From NCBI RefSeq assembly GCF_014171595.1, contig NZ_CP050451.1, positions 1,240,001-1,304,000 on the forward strand: a stretch of DNA of 64,000 nucleotides, given 5' to 3'. The DNA comes from Massilia sp. Se16.2.3 (GTDB taxonomy: Bacteria; Pseudomonadota; Gammaproteobacteria; Burkholderiales; Burkholderiaceae_D). The position numbers and the translations under genes are program-made. How positions within the stretch are numbered: position 1 is the first letter of the stretch; each line of letters opens with the position of its first letter. The notes beneath the pieces are model-generated. The model was given only the letters and a program-made list of their open reading frames with translations. It was not told where the DNA came from and did not search any database. Shown piece after piece: positions 10,147 through 19,061 of this stretch.

Positions 10147-10611
10147 TCAGGCAGAGCCGGCGGTTGTTCCACTCCAGAACATCCGGTGCATGCGGACGAT
10201 CTGCTCGCCCGTGGCGCCGGCCGTCACATGGGCCAGCGTGTGGCGGTCCATCTCCTGGTAGAAGGCACGCATGCCCGCCTTCAGGATGCCGCGCAGCTGG
10301 CAATCCAGGCTGAGGCCGCATTTCGCCGCTTCGCAGTCGACCAGTTCGTCATCGCCCTCGAGTTCGCGCAATACCTGGCCAACCGTCAGCGTACTCGGGT
10401 CGGCCGCCATGCGCAGGCCGCCATTGCGTCCGCGCGTGGCCTGCACCCAGCCGGCGCGGGCGAGGTGGCCGACCACTTTCACCAGGTGGTTCAGCGGAAT
10501 ATCGAACTGCTTGGCGATCTCCGCCACCGTCACCGGATGGGGGCGTTCGCCGGCGCGCTCGAGGTAGATCAGCACGCGCAGGCCGATGTCGGAAAAGCGG
10601 GTCAGGCGCAT
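10147..10611 (-). CDS. nsrR: Rrf2-family NO-sensing repressor NsrR
   Basis: A [Fe-S] cluster repressor that releases its operators when the cluster reacts with NO. 154 aa. An N-terminal winged helix (MRLTRFSDIGLRVLIYLERA) is followed by the cluster Cys triad C93, C98 and C104, spaced Cx4Cx5C as in E. coli NsrR (C91, C96, C102). It is upstream of and codirectional with hmp, with the NsrR box between them, so the regulator and its classic target are adjacent. An ATGCAT near 10665 upstream of its own start could be an autoregulatory half-site; that is weak. Confidence 0.93.
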   Translation of the reverse strand: MRLTRFSDIGLRVLIYLERAGERPHPVTVAEIAKQFDIPLNHLVKVVGHLARAGWVQATRGRNGGLRMAADPSTLTVGQVLRELEGDDELVDCEAAKCGLSLDCQLRGILKAGMRAFYQEMDRHTLAHVTAGATGEQIVRMHRMFWSGTTAGSA

Positions 10612-10786
10612 TGGATGTCGTTTGGAAAGAACAGTTTTATTCTAACGCGAAAACTAGCATCAGTAATGCATATTTTACGAAAAACTATTTTCTCAACAAC
10701 AGCGGAACGGCCCTATAATCGCGAACTTTGGCGGGTTTTCCTGCTCAGCCATTTCTTGTTTACTTGCGCGACTAAAGGACACTTTC

Positions 10787-12253
10787 GTGAATTTGACACT
10801 GGGCCAGAAGCTGTTTCGTACCAAATCGGCTGAGCGTGCGCACGAGGACAGCCAGGCCCACGGCGGCGGCCTGACCCGCTCGCTGGGTCTGTTCCCGCTG
10901 ACGATGATTGGCGTCGGCGCCACGGTCGGCACCGGCATCTTCTTCACGATGGTCGAAGCCGTGCCCAAGGCCGGCCCGGCCGTGATCCTGTCCTTCCTGA
11001 TCGCCGCATTGACCGCCGGCCTGACCGCGCTGTGCTACGCCGAACTGGCGGGGCGCGTGCCGGCCTCGGGCTCGTCCTATTCGTTCGCCTACGCCACCGT
11101 CGGCGAATTCGCCGCCTTCATCGTCGCCGCCTGCCTGTTGCTGGAATATGGCCTGGCCGGCAGTGCGGTGGCCATCGGCTGGTCCGATTACCTGAACAAC
11201 TTCCTGCAAAACGCTTTCGGCTGGGAGATCCCGGCCCACCTGCGCTCGCCGATGTTCGTCTCGGACCACAGCAACCTGAGCGTCCACTCGGGCAACTTCA
11301 ACCTGCCGCCGGTACTGCTGGTGATGATGTGCTGCGTGATGCTGGTGCGCGGCGCCAAGGAATCGGCCACGATGAACGCGATCATGGTGGTCATCAAGCT
11401 GGCGATCCTGGCCTTCTTCGCCGTCATCGCCTTCACCGGTTTCGACGCAAATAACTTCCAGCCCTTCTTCAATACCGACAACAGCAAGGGCTTCGCCGGC
11501 ATGGCCGGCGTGACGGCCGCCGCCGGTACCGTGTTCTTCTCCTTCATCGGCCTGGACACCATCGCCACCGCCGGTGAAGAGGTCAAGGACCCGCGCCGCA
11601 ACGTGCCGATCGGGATCCTGGCTGCCCTCGTCATCGTTACCGCCTTCTATTTGCTGGTCGCGCTGGCGGCCATGGGCGCGCAGCCTGCCCACCTGTTCGA
11701 AGGCCAGCAGGCCGGCCTGTCGGTGATCCTGCAGAACGTGACCGGCAAAGCCTGGCCGGCGCTGGTGCTGTCGGCCGGCGCGGTCGTTTCCGTGTTCTCC
11801 GTGACCCTGGTGACGATCTACGGCCAGACCCGCATCCTGTACGCGATCAGCCGCGACGGCCTGATCCCGAAGACTTTCCAGAAAGTGAATCCGCGTACCG
11901 GCGCACCGGTGAGCAACACGCTGATCGTCTGCCTGGTGGTGGGCCTGGTGGCCGGCCTGGTCGACTCGACCTTCCTGTGGGACATGGTCAGCATGGGAAC
12001 GCTGACCGCCTTCATCGTCGTCTCGATCGCGGTACCGGTCATCCGCGCCAAGCAGGGCCCGAATGCCGAACACGGGTTCAAGGTGCCTTTCGGTCCCTAC
12101 GTGATTCCGGGCCTCTCGATCCTCGCCTGCCTGTACATCATGAAGGACTTGCCACTGGCGACCTACCGCGTATTCTTCATCTGGATGGCGGCCGCGGTGG
12201 CGACCTACTTCCTGTACAGCATGCGCAATAGCCGGCTGAACAAGAAGGCCTAG
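10787..12253 (+). CDS. APC-superfamily amino-acid permease
   Basis: An inner-membrane amino-acid/proton symporter or exchanger. 488 aa with about 12 hydrophobic segments. The family signature GVGATVGTGIFFT lies in the first helix (about residues 42-54), followed by PAVILSFLIAALTAGLTALCYAELA. It resembles the cationic amino-acid transporter branch, but substrate cannot be read from sequence. GTG start at 10787 is chosen because AAAGGA lies 7 nt upstream and the N-terminus (MNLTLGQKLFRTKSAE) fits relatives. It is monocistronic, with a hairpin terminator 21 nt after the stop. Confidence 0.9.
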   Translation: MNLTLGQKLFRTKSAERAHEDSQAHGGGLTRSLGLFPLTMIGVGATVGTGIFFTMVEAVPKAGPAVILSFLIAALTAGLTALCYAELAGRVPASGSSYSFAYATVGEFAAFIVAACLLLEYGLAGSAVAIGWSDYLNNFLQNAFGWEIPAHLRSPMFVSDHSNLSVHSGNFNLPPVLLVMMCCVMLVRGAKESATMNAIMVVIKLAILAFFAVIAFTGFDANNFQPFFNTDNSKGFAGMAGVTAAAGTVFFSFIGLDTIATAGEEVKDPRRNVPIGILAALVIVTAFYLLVALAAMGAQPAHLFEGQQAGLSVILQNVTGKAWPALVLSAGAVVSVFSVTLVTIYGQTRILYAISRDGLIPKTFQKVNPRTGAPVSNTLIVCLVVGLVAGLVDSTFLWDMVSMGTLTAFIVVSIAVPVIRAKQGPNAEHGFKVPFGPYVIPGLSILACLYIMKDLPLATYRVFFIWMAAAVATYFLYSMRNSRLNKKA

Positions 12254-12273
12254 CCCACCTCGCCAGGATGACC

Positions 12274-12298
12274 CAACGCCGCGCTCGACGCGGCGTTG
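12274..12298 (+). terminator. Terminator after the permease
   Basis: A perfect 10-bp stem CAACGCCGCG / CGCGGCGTTG with a 5-nt loop, followed by TTGTTT. Confidence 0.8.
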
Positions 12299-12379
12299 TT
12301 GTTTCCTGGCAGAGAAGGGTGCTTGCGTCAGTGCAACACTCGCCGTACACTGGCCGGCAGAACCAGCGATCGAGACCAT

Positions 12380-12817
12380 ATGAAAGCCAACAGCAAGGTG
12401 CCGCATCTGCGGGAGGGGGAAAACCTGATCCTGTTCGACGGCGTATGCAAGCTGTGCAATGCATGGAACCACTTCATCGTCCGCCACGACCGGCAACGCA
12501 GGTTCAAGCTGGCGAGCGTGCAGTCCAGCGAAGGCCAGGCGATCCTGGCGCATTTCGGCTATCCGCTCGACCATTACGACACCATGCTGGTCGTGCACGG
12601 CGGTGCCTGTTATGAAAAAAGCGAAGCCTTCCTGCTGGTGATGCGCATGCTGGGTTGGCCCTGGCGCCTGGCGCTGCTCGCCAGGGTGGTGCCGGGGCTG
12701 CTGCGCAACTGGCTTTATGACCGCATCGCGCGCAACCGCTACCGGCTGTTCGGCAGATATGACTATTGCGCGCTGCCCAACCCTGAGCACGCAGGAAGGT
12801 ACTTGAGTGGACACTAG
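12380..12817 (+). CDS. DCC-family (DUF393) thiol-disulfide oxidoreductase-like protein
   Basis: 145 aa. The family hallmark DGVCKLCN (D-G-x-C-x-x-C) is present near residue 20, inside a thioredoxin-like fold, which suggests redox activity; targets are unknown for the family. ATG 12380 is the natural start, since upstream in-frame codons lack homology-like text. The 3' end overlaps the next gene by 11 nt, so the two are translationally coupled. Confidence 0.88.
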   Translation: MKANSKVPHLREGENLILFDGVCKLCNAWNHFIVRHDRQRRFKLASVQSSEGQAILAHFGYPLDHYDTMLVVHGGACYEKSEAFLLVMRMLGWPWRLALLARVVPGLLRNWLYDRIARNRYRLFGRYDYCALPNPEHAGRYLSGH

Positions 12818-13205
12818 ACTGCTGAGGCGCATCCATCTGGCGGCACGCGCGGTGCTCGCCTTTGTCTTCATTTATCACGGCCTGGTACCGAAAATCCTCT
12901 GGCTCAGCCCCATCGAGACGGCCTTGACGAGCATCCATGGTGTCGATCCCACGGTCCTGTCGCCGCTGGCCGGTGGGATGGAAATCGTGCTGGGCGTGGC
13001 GCTGCTGGCCTGGCGCGGCAGCCTGGTGCCGGTGTATGCGGCGTTGCTGCTGCTGTTCGGACTGCTGCTCGACGTGATGATCGTGATGCCGGGGCTGCTG
13101 GCCGAAGCCTTCAATCCGCTGACGACGAACGTGGCGGCGATGTTCGCCGGCTATGTCGTCATCGTGACACAGCGCCACGCCAACGCGCATCGGCACTGGG
13201 CCTGA
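12807..13205 (+). CDS. DoxX-like small membrane protein
   Basis: 132 aa with four hydrophobic helices (about residues 12-28, 50-68, 72-92 and 104-120), matching the DoxX-like family of small inner-membrane proteins. GTG start at 12807 has AGGAAGG 7 nt upstream, inside the previous gene, and the two genes overlap by 11 nt. DCC-type thiol proteins and DoxX-like proteins are often neighbours, which hints at a membrane redox role. No specific substrate is known. Confidence 0.85.
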   Translation: MDTRLLRRIHLAARAVLAFVFIYHGLVPKILWLSPIETALTSIHGVDPTVLSPLAGGMEIVLGVALLAWRGSLVPVYAALLLLFGLLLDVMIVMPGLLAEAFNPLTTNVAAMFAGYVVIVTQRHANAHRHWA

Positions 13206-13223
13206 GCCCGCCCTGTCCCGATC

Positions 13224-13246
13224 CACGCCGCGGCCGTCGCGGCGTG
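13224..13246. terminator. Hairpin between convergent genes
   Basis: An 8-bp stem CACGCCGC / GCGGCGTG followed on the + strand by TTCATTT. It lies 18 nt after the DoxX-like stop. Confidence 0.6.
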
Positions 13247-13247
13247 T

Positions 13248-13416
13248 TCATTTCGGGCCGCGCGCGGGCGGATCCTGCGCCAGCGGACGCACATGGGTCA
13301 GCAGGCTGACCGGGCAGGTCGGCGATGACGGCGCGCCCCTGCGCCGCCTCCTGTGCCCGCAGCGGCGCGACTGCGACGGCCAGCGCACCCAGGCAAAGCC
13401 ACCATGCATGCTTCAT
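13248..13416 (-). CDS. Small secreted protein (about 55 aa), probably with one extra base
   Basis: ATG 13416 opens a clear signal peptide (MKHAWWLCLGALAVAVAPLR, then AQ) and GGATCC-type purine text precedes it. In the raw frame the protein runs into low-complexity text. Dropping one G near 13310 gives ...ADLPVSLLTHVRPLAQDPP and a stop at 13248, right beside a hairpin. I recognise no family. This could be a real tiny periplasmic protein or chance. Confidence 0.35.
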
Positions 13417-13514
13417 GGATCCTCCAAAGACGATGAGTTCGTAGCGCAAGCATAGCGCCATCGCGTGTTGGGGGCATCACGCTTGCAATGGATGGCCGAC
13501 ACGGAGGCCGAAAA

Positions 13515-13545
13515 AAAGCCACGCGCCTGGCGGCAGCGTGGCTTT
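13515..13545 (-). terminator. Terminator of the cold-shock membrane protein gene
   Basis: Arms AAAGCCACGC / GCGTGGCTTT with a T7 tail on the minus strand, 21 nt after the stop. It is almost identical to the terminator at 16852-16884. Confidence 0.85.
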
Positions 13546-13565
13546 GGCAAATGCGGCCGCCGGTC

Positions 13566-15476
13566 TTACACCGCGACCATTACCTGCACGTGCTTCGCGA
13601 TCGGTCCTTTTGCCGATTGGCCTGGCTCGAACTCGACTTCGCTGGCGGCGCTCGGTAACTCGCCGCGCACATAGTTCGCATTAAAGAAGTATTCCTTGCC
13701 CTCGCCGTCGACGATGAAGCCGAATCCCTTGTCCTCGCTGAAGAACTTGACCTTGCCGCGCTCGCGCGCCACATTGCCGGCCAATGGCATGGCGGCGGCC
13801 GGGGCAGCGACGGCCGCCTGGGCGCTGCCTGCGGCGCCGCGCACGGCCGCGTCGAGCATGCCGATCGACTGGGCACGGGCCAGGTCGCGCTGCGAGGTCG
13901 GCGTGGCCACCGAACTCTGGTCGGCGGCAAAGGCGACCAGGCGTTCGGCCATGCTCTTGGCGACGCCGTCGGCGGTGGCCATGGCGATGATGCTGCGCTG
14001 GCCATCCTTGCCGAAGACGACCGACACGATATCCGTCACCCAGACGCGCAGGGTCGCGTCCTCGATGCGGGTGAGCGTGGAGCTCGACTGGGTGTGGCCA
14101 TGGAACTGGTTACCGATATTGAGCTGCGAAGTCTGGTAGGTGCCCGCCGTCTCGATCCAGTACAGGCGCGACTTGAACTGCATGCGCGACCACAGCAGGT
14201 GGCCGATCTTGTGGCTCAGCACCGTCACCAGGCTCAAGGCGACGACGACCAGCAGCACGCGCGTGATCTGCATGCGCTCCATCTGCGCGAACTGGCCCGC
14301 GTAGTACCAGGCGACGATGCTGCCGGCGGTGGCGCAGAACGTCCCCCATGCGCCGAGCAGCACGAGCAGGCGCGAGGAGGTCTGGGCAAACGCTTCGCCC
14401 CAGCTGCGGAACTGCAGCGTGGTGGTGGGCACCGGCTGGGTTTCCTCGACGATGTAACCCTTGAACGAGCCGCGTTCGCCGCCCGAGACATCCGGCGGCA
14501 CGTTGGCGTAGGCACGATTCGGAATGGCGCGCTCCCAGGCGCTCTGGAAGTCGCGGCCGATTGCCGTCCACAGCTGCGCGGGCGCGCAGTTCATGGCGAT
14601 GGTGGTCTGTTCGCAGGAGACGCCGGTGTGGCCGGCGCTGTCCAGGCGCGCCAGCAGGGCGCCGAAGAACAGCAGCGAGGCGACCAGCGAGCCGAGCAAC
14701 AGCAGGGTCGGCGCGATCCACAGCGGCACGATCGCAAACGCCGGCAGCAGGCGCGGAATCAGCACCGGCGCCATGATCGAAAACACGACCAGGCCGACCA
14801 GCTTCCACAGAGAGGTGTTGGCACCGGCCGTCTGGGCACCGGCCTGCGCCTTCGGGTTCCAGCGGTTCGCCTGGGTGAAGGGCGCCAGCAGCGACAGGCC
14901 GCACATCGGCAGGTAGAGCCAGGACGCGAGTCCCTCGTATTCGCTGCCCGAGAAGACGAGGTAAGACACGGCCAGCGAGAGCAGCAGCGCGCCCATTGCG
15001 ATGAGCGAATGAAAGTGCAGTACGGCTGCCGCCTGCACCTGCGGCGGCGAAGTGATCAGGTTCTTGACCAGCGAATACAGCACGCCGTTGAGCGCGCCCT
15101 GCGGTTCGGGGAAATCGATCGCGCGGTGGCGCATGGTGTCGAGCAGGTCTTCGGTACCGCGGCCGACGCCGGTACCCGCCACCGGCAGCTCGGCGGCCAG
15201 GCCCAGCGGGAATTTACGCCCAAGGAAGAAGCGCGCCTGCGACAGGGCGCGCACCAGCGTCTTCACGGACACGCTCAGGAGGATGGCGGCCAGGACCAGC
15301 GCCATGAAGGCCAGCTTGTCCTCGTGCGCACCAAAGTAACGCTTTGCCGTCATCACGACGCCAATGGCGCCGATCATCGTGACCGCGCCAGTGGCGAACA
15401 TGAAGATGTTTTCGAACTTAAAGGGATTCGGGAAATCGTTGAGGAGGGTGTCGGAACTGTTGAACTCGTAACTCAT
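13566..15476 (-). CDS. Multi-pass membrane protein with C-terminal cold-shock domain
   Basis: 636 aa. The first ~450 residues hold about eight hydrophobic segments (near 25-45, 55-75, 150-170, 180-200, 230-280, 375-395 and 405-425). A soluble stretch with a predicted cytosolic region follows. Residues ~572-636 are a full cold-shock domain with the RNA-binding core GKVKFFSEDKGFGFI and EYFFNANYV. CSDs usually occur as ~70-aa free proteins; a membrane-tethered one suggests RNA or ssDNA contact at the inner membrane. I do not recognise the membrane part. No frame break is seen and the fusion is in one open frame. It has its own terminator, and no operon partner is evident. Confidence 0.85.
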   Translation of the reverse strand: MSYEFNSSDTLLNDFPNPFKFENIFMFATGAVTMIGAIGVVMTAKRYFGAHEDKLAFMALVLAAILLSVSVKTLVRALSQARFFLGRKFPLGLAAELPVAGTGVGRGTEDLLDTMRHRAIDFPEPQGALNGVLYSLVKNLITSPPQVQAAAVLHFHSLIAMGALLLSLAVSYLVFSGSEYEGLASWLYLPMCGLSLLAPFTQANRWNPKAQAGAQTAGANTSLWKLVGLVVFSIMAPVLIPRLLPAFAIVPLWIAPTLLLLGSLVASLLFFGALLARLDSAGHTGVSCEQTTIAMNCAPAQLWTAIGRDFQSAWERAIPNRAYANVPPDVSGGERGSFKGYIVEETQPVPTTTLQFRSWGEAFAQTSSRLLVLLGAWGTFCATAGSIVAWYYAGQFAQMERMQITRVLLVVVALSLVTVLSHKIGHLLWSRMQFKSRLYWIETAGTYQTSQLNIGNQFHGHTQSSSTLTRIEDATLRVWVTDIVSVVFGKDGQRSIIAMATADGVAKSMAERLVAFAADQSSVATPTSQRDLARAQSIGMLDAAVRGAAGSAQAAVAAPAAAMPLAGNVARERGKVKFFSEDKGFGFIVDGEGKEYFFNANYVRGELPSAASEVEFEPGQSAKGPIAKHVQVMVAV

Positions 15477-15778
15477 GGTATGGTCTTCGTGTTGTTGAAC
15501 AGAAAGATTAGACCTTACCGAAGTTCTTTATTGCAACTAAATTGCTGAAAAATCTGCTGGTGGCTCGACAAGAAGGCCTTGTCGGCGGGTGTTGTCAAGA
15601 TTTCACAACACTTTCTCATTGGGCATGCAGATGCCTCAAGTCCGCGGCCAACGGTCGGCGGGACGTCCCGCGTGTTTGTGCAACGAGGCTGATCGGCCGC
15701 AATCTGGCAAACGCATCGTCGGGAACTCAGCTGGTCACGTTAAAATGGGCTATCGATAAGCTACCGCTGTGCTCAACC
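15477..15778. other. Divergent intergenic region of lower GC
   Basis: About 300 bp between the cold-shock membrane protein and the HNH-like gene. Base composition drops here. An open frame reaches back to 15542 on the + strand, but its text before 15779 is not protein-like. It should hold both promoters; I cannot place them with confidence. Confidence 0.5.
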
Positions 15779-16288
15779 ATGAAAAAGACAGATGCGTCGA
15801 TGATAGTGCCATCCGAAACAAGACAATACATCAATCATTTGGGCGGCACATTCTCAGGCCCACGCGAAACCTTGGTTGCCATATTGAATCCACACGTGGC
15901 GAACTGGTTAAAAGCGAAAACAGCGCGTACCAAACAGAGACTCGCTGCGCTTAATTTACTGAAATGCTACAACCCGGATTGCGACATTCCTGATGAGCAG
16001 ATCACATCCTTCGATACAGCGCATCCCGTGGGTAGATCCAGGCCGCAAATTATTCGCGAAGCCATTGATGCATTGAACCCTGTCGAAGCAGGTGATAAAG
16101 ACATGGGTCTCAAGGATTGCGATATAGCTGCGGTCCTCAGAAAAGCTAGAGAGTTGCATCTGGAAATGCTGATCACTTTTCTCTGCAACGCGTGCAATAG
16201 AAATCACCATAATTTATCGATTGACAAGATCCCGTCCAAAATTCTCAGTGAGTGGATTTCCGAAAGTAGCAAGACACCGGGCCGCTAG
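15779..16288 (+). CDS. HNH-like zinc-finger nuclease candidate
   Basis: 169 aa in visibly lower-GC DNA than its surroundings. Residues C63 and C68 (CYNPDC), H82 (DTAHPVGRSR), and C136 and C139 with H143/H144 (FLCNACNRNHH) follow the order of Cys-type HNH endonucleases: zinc knuckle, beta-hairpin His, second knuckle. I assign no substrate. ATG 15779 lacks a good ribosome binding site, so the true start may differ. Composition and isolation suggest horizontal transfer. It could be a stand-alone nuclease or a degraded part of a defence or mobile element. Confidence 0.6.
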   Translation: MKKTDASMIVPSETRQYINHLGGTFSGPRETLVAILNPHVANWLKAKTARTKQRLAALNLLKCYNPDCDIPDEQITSFDTAHPVGRSRPQIIREAIDALNPVEAGDKDMGLKDCDIAAVLRKARELHLEMLITFLCNACNRNHHNLSIDKIPSKILSEWISESSKTPGR

Positions 16289-16357
16289 AAAGATGCGTGG
16301 GCGGACGATCCGCCAGGCGAAACCGGATGTTTCCTTCGTCTCCGCCAAGGACCTGCC

Positions 16358-16741
16358 TTGTCCGATCGATCGGCACGCGACAAGCTAATCGGTGCGGTAT
16401 CGGCCTGGCACAAACGTCACGCCGATCTGTTGCCGGAAAATGCGCGGGTGCGGCAAGAAATACAGGCCGAGGCCTATGCTCCGACCGCTCCTCCGGGCCT
16501 GAAAGCCGAATTCGATGAGATGTTCGACAAACGCATGCCGCAGCAGGTAGAGAGCGACTACAAGAAACTGCTACCGCCAGGGTCATCAAATGGCTGGGCC
16601 AGCAAGGCTTTCGTATGTGGTGCGAACGCAGGCATCATCGAACATGGTCAATATGACCTGGAGCGTTTCGATCCGCAGGTAGCGGCCTATTTGCGCAAGC
16701 GGATCGCAGCGATGCGAAGCGGCACTGCAACGAACCCTTGA
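16358..16741 (+). CDS. Hypothetical protein, 127 aa
   Basis: I do not recognise it. The TTG start at 16358 is supported by AAGGA 6 nt upstream. The product is charged and soluble, with no signal peptide or membrane segment. The C-terminal part (SNGWASKAFVCGANAGIIEH) is the most ordered-looking region. It lies 69 nt after the HNH-like gene on the same strand and may be cotranscribed with it. Confidence 0.55.
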   Translation: MSDRSARDKLIGAVSAWHKRHADLLPENARVRQEIQAEAYAPTAPPGLKAEFDEMFDKRMPQQVESDYKKLLPPGSSNGWASKAFVCGANAGIIEHGQYDLERFDPQVAAYLRKRIAAMRSGTATNP

Positions 16742-16851
16742 GGCGAAGCTGGCAGCGGAAAGCGGCTTTTCTTTCGCGGGTCAGCTGTCCACCTGCGGCG
16801 CCACCGGAAGCGGTTTTTGTCAGGCAGCTTGTAGCAATCTGATCGAATAAA

Positions 16852-16884
16852 AAAAGCCACGCGCCTCCCGGCAGCGTGGCTTTT
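16852..16884 (-). terminator. Terminator of the S46 peptidase gene
   Basis: Arms AAAAGCCACGC / GCGTGGCTTTT with a T7 tail on the minus strand, 17 nt after the stop. Confidence 0.85.
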
Positions 16885-16901
16885 CTCTTGAGAGACGACG
16901 C

Positions 16902-19061
16902 TTATTGGGCGTTCATTTCCTTCAGCAGGTTATCCGCCTTGTCGACATGCTTCATGTTCCACAGGATGTAGCGGATGTCGACCTGGATGTCGCGGGTGTT
17001 GGCGGCGTTGAAGTCCCAGTCCGAGATGATCGAATCGAGGGTGCCGTCGAAGGCCAGGCCGATCAGCTCGCCGCGCTTGTTCAGCGCTGCCGAACCCGAG
17101 TTGCCGCCGGTGATGTCCAGCGTCGCCAGGTAGTTCACGGGAACCGTTTTCAAGGCAGGATCGACGAACTTGCCGAAGTCCTTGGCTTTGATCGCGGCCA
17201 GCTGGGCGGCCGGTGCATTGAACTCGCCTTCGCCGGTGTGTTTCGCAACCACGCCCTTGACGGTGGTGAACGCAGTCCAGGAACCGGTGCCGTCGGCGCC
17301 GTGGTCGCGGCCGGCGATCTTGCCGAAGGTAACGCGCAGGGTGCCGTTGGCGTCCGGGTAGACAGCTTGGCCCTTGCTGTTCATGTAGGCGATCTTCGCC
17401 TTCATGTAGCCCGAGTAGGACTTCTGGATCTTGCCAGCGAGCTCTTCCTCTTTGGCTTCGTCCTTCAGGTCGGCCTCATACATGGCAACGGCGGCCTTGA
17501 TGAAGCTGTCGTTGCTGGCCTTGAACTCGGCCGGGGTCTTCTTCAGCCAGGCGGTGCGCTCTTCCTTGTTGGCCAGTTTCGAACCGGCGTAGACCTTGTC
17601 GATCGCCGCCTTCAGCTCGTCCTGGCTCATGCCGGCGCGGATGCCGAGGGCGCTGTTGAAGGACGTGTCCTGTTCCTTGGCCGGCTGGGCCAGGTACTTG
17701 GTGAGGAAGTGCAGCACCAGCGCCTTGTCGACTTTTTCGTCGTAGGTGCGGTCCTGGCCGGTGATGACGGAAGTCAGGCGCGCCATGTCGCGTTCCTGGT
17801 AACCCGCTTTACGGGCGGCGTCCGGCTTGGTGCGCTCGTTGGCCAGGCGGTACAGCGAACGTGCCGAGCTCAGGAACTTCGGCTGGGCGTAACCCAGGTA
17901 GAAGCCTTCCTTGGCATGGGCATCGCGCTCGGCGATCAGTTTTTCGACGGCGTCGATGTCGCCGGCGAACTGCTTCTTGCGGGCGGCGTCGCCGTTCACC
18001 CAGGTCTTGAGCGCATTGTGTTCGGCGCTCTTGCGTGCCAGGAAGTCGCTGTCTCCGTAGGAGGTCAGCATGCCCTTGCGGTTCTTGTAGTAGTTGTTGA
18101 CGTTGGCGATCTGGCCGGCGTACTTCAGCTTGGCGGCAGGATCGTTCTTCGTCTCGCGCTCGATGATGGCAAGCACGTCGCCCGACGCTTGCACGAAGGC
18201 CGGGTAGTTCCACTCGAAGGTGGACGCGACTTCCGACGGCAGGCGGTGGCGGTTGGTGCGGCCTGGATAGCCGACGACCATGATGAAATCGCCTTCTTTC
18301 GAGCCTTCGCTGGCGATTTTCAGGTGGTGCTTCGGCACGTAGGGGACGTTATCAAGCGCGTAGTCGGCGGCCTTGCCGTCGCGGCTCACGTAGGCGCGGT
18401 AGAAACCGTAGTCGCCGGTGTGGCGCGGCCACATCCAGTTATCGGTGTCGCCGCCGAATTTGCCGACGCCCGACGGCGGTGCGTGCACCAGGCGCACGTC
18501 GCGGATTTCCAGCTGTTTCAGGCGATAGAACTCGAGGCCGCCGTAGTAGCTGGCCACGGTGCAGCGGTAGCCGGCTTCCTTCTCGCAGGCGGCGACCATT
18601 TCCTTTTGATTCTTTTCGATGGCGTCGATGCGGGCCTTGCCGGTCAGCCTGGCGACTTTCTTGTCGATGATCTGGTCGGTGACGTTGGCCACTTCCTCGG
18701 TGACGAACACGCGGCTGCCTGGGGCGGCCGGCAGTTCCTCGCCCAGGGTCTTGGCCAGGAAGCCATTCGCCAGCAGGTCGCGCTCGGGCGTCGAGTTGAC
18801 GGCGACGCTATTGTAGACGCAGTGGTGGTTGGTGACGACCAGGCCTTGCGGCGAGACGAACGAGGCCGAGCAACCGCCCAGGCTGACGACGGCGCCCATC
18901 GGGAATTCGGTCAGTTTGGTGAGCGTGGCCGGGTCGAGTTCGAGGCCGGCGGCTTTCAGTTGCTGGGCTACTTGTGGCAGCTGCTGCGGCATCCACATGC
19001 CTTCGTCCGCTTGTGCGGCGAAGCTGGTGAGGATGGCGAGCGAGAGGAGGGTCTTTTTCAT
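16902..19061 (-). CDS. S46-family periplasmic dipeptidyl-peptidase (DPP7/DPP11-like)
   Basis: Releases dipeptides from peptide N-termini. 719 aa with signal peptide MKKTLLSLAILTSFAAQA, so it acts in the periplasm. The chymotrypsin-like catalytic His is H80 in VVTNHHC and the nucleophile is the Ser of TGGNSGSAALNKRGEL near residue 650. In S46 enzymes the residue after FD in the IGLAFDG stretch separates DPP7 (Gly, hydrophobic P1) from DPP11 (Arg, acidic P1). Here it is Gly, so I infer DPP7-like preference. Single gene with its own terminator. Confidence 0.93.
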   Translation of the reverse strand: MKKTLLSLAILTSFAAQADEGMWMPQQLPQVAQQLKAAGLELDPATLTKLTEFPMGAVVSLGGCSASFVSPQGLVVTNHHCVYNSVAVNSTPERDLLANGFLAKTLGEELPAAPGSRVFVTEEVANVTDQIIDKKVARLTGKARIDAIEKNQKEMVAACEKEAGYRCTVASYYGGLEFYRLKQLEIRDVRLVHAPPSGVGKFGGDTDNWMWPRHTGDYGFYRAYVSRDGKAADYALDNVPYVPKHHLKIASEGSKEGDFIMVVGYPGRTNRHRLPSEVASTFEWNYPAFVQASGDVLAIIERETKNDPAAKLKYAGQIANVNNYYKNRKGMLTSYGDSDFLARKSAEHNALKTWVNGDAARKKQFAGDIDAVEKLIAERDAHAKEGFYLGYAQPKFLSSARSLYRLANERTKPDAARKAGYQERDMARLTSVITGQDRTYDEKVDKALVLHFLTKYLAQPAKEQDTSFNSALGIRAGMSQDELKAAIDKVYAGSKLANKEERTAWLKKTPAEFKASNDSFIKAAVAMYEADLKDEAKEEELAGKIQKSYSGYMKAKIAYMNSKGQAVYPDANGTLRVTFGKIAGRDHGADGTGSWTAFTTVKGVVAKHTGEGEFNAPAAQLAAIKAKDFGKFVDPALKTVPVNYLATLDITGGNSGSAALNKRGELIGLAFDGTLDSIISDWDFNAANTRDIQVDIRYILWNMKHVDKADNLLKEMNAQ

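Noticed and set aside
15542..15778. N-terminal extension of the HNH-like protein back to 15542
   Set aside because: Open but not protein-like, no ribosome binding site, and it crosses the likely promoter region. The conserved Cys/His pattern needs only the part from 15779.
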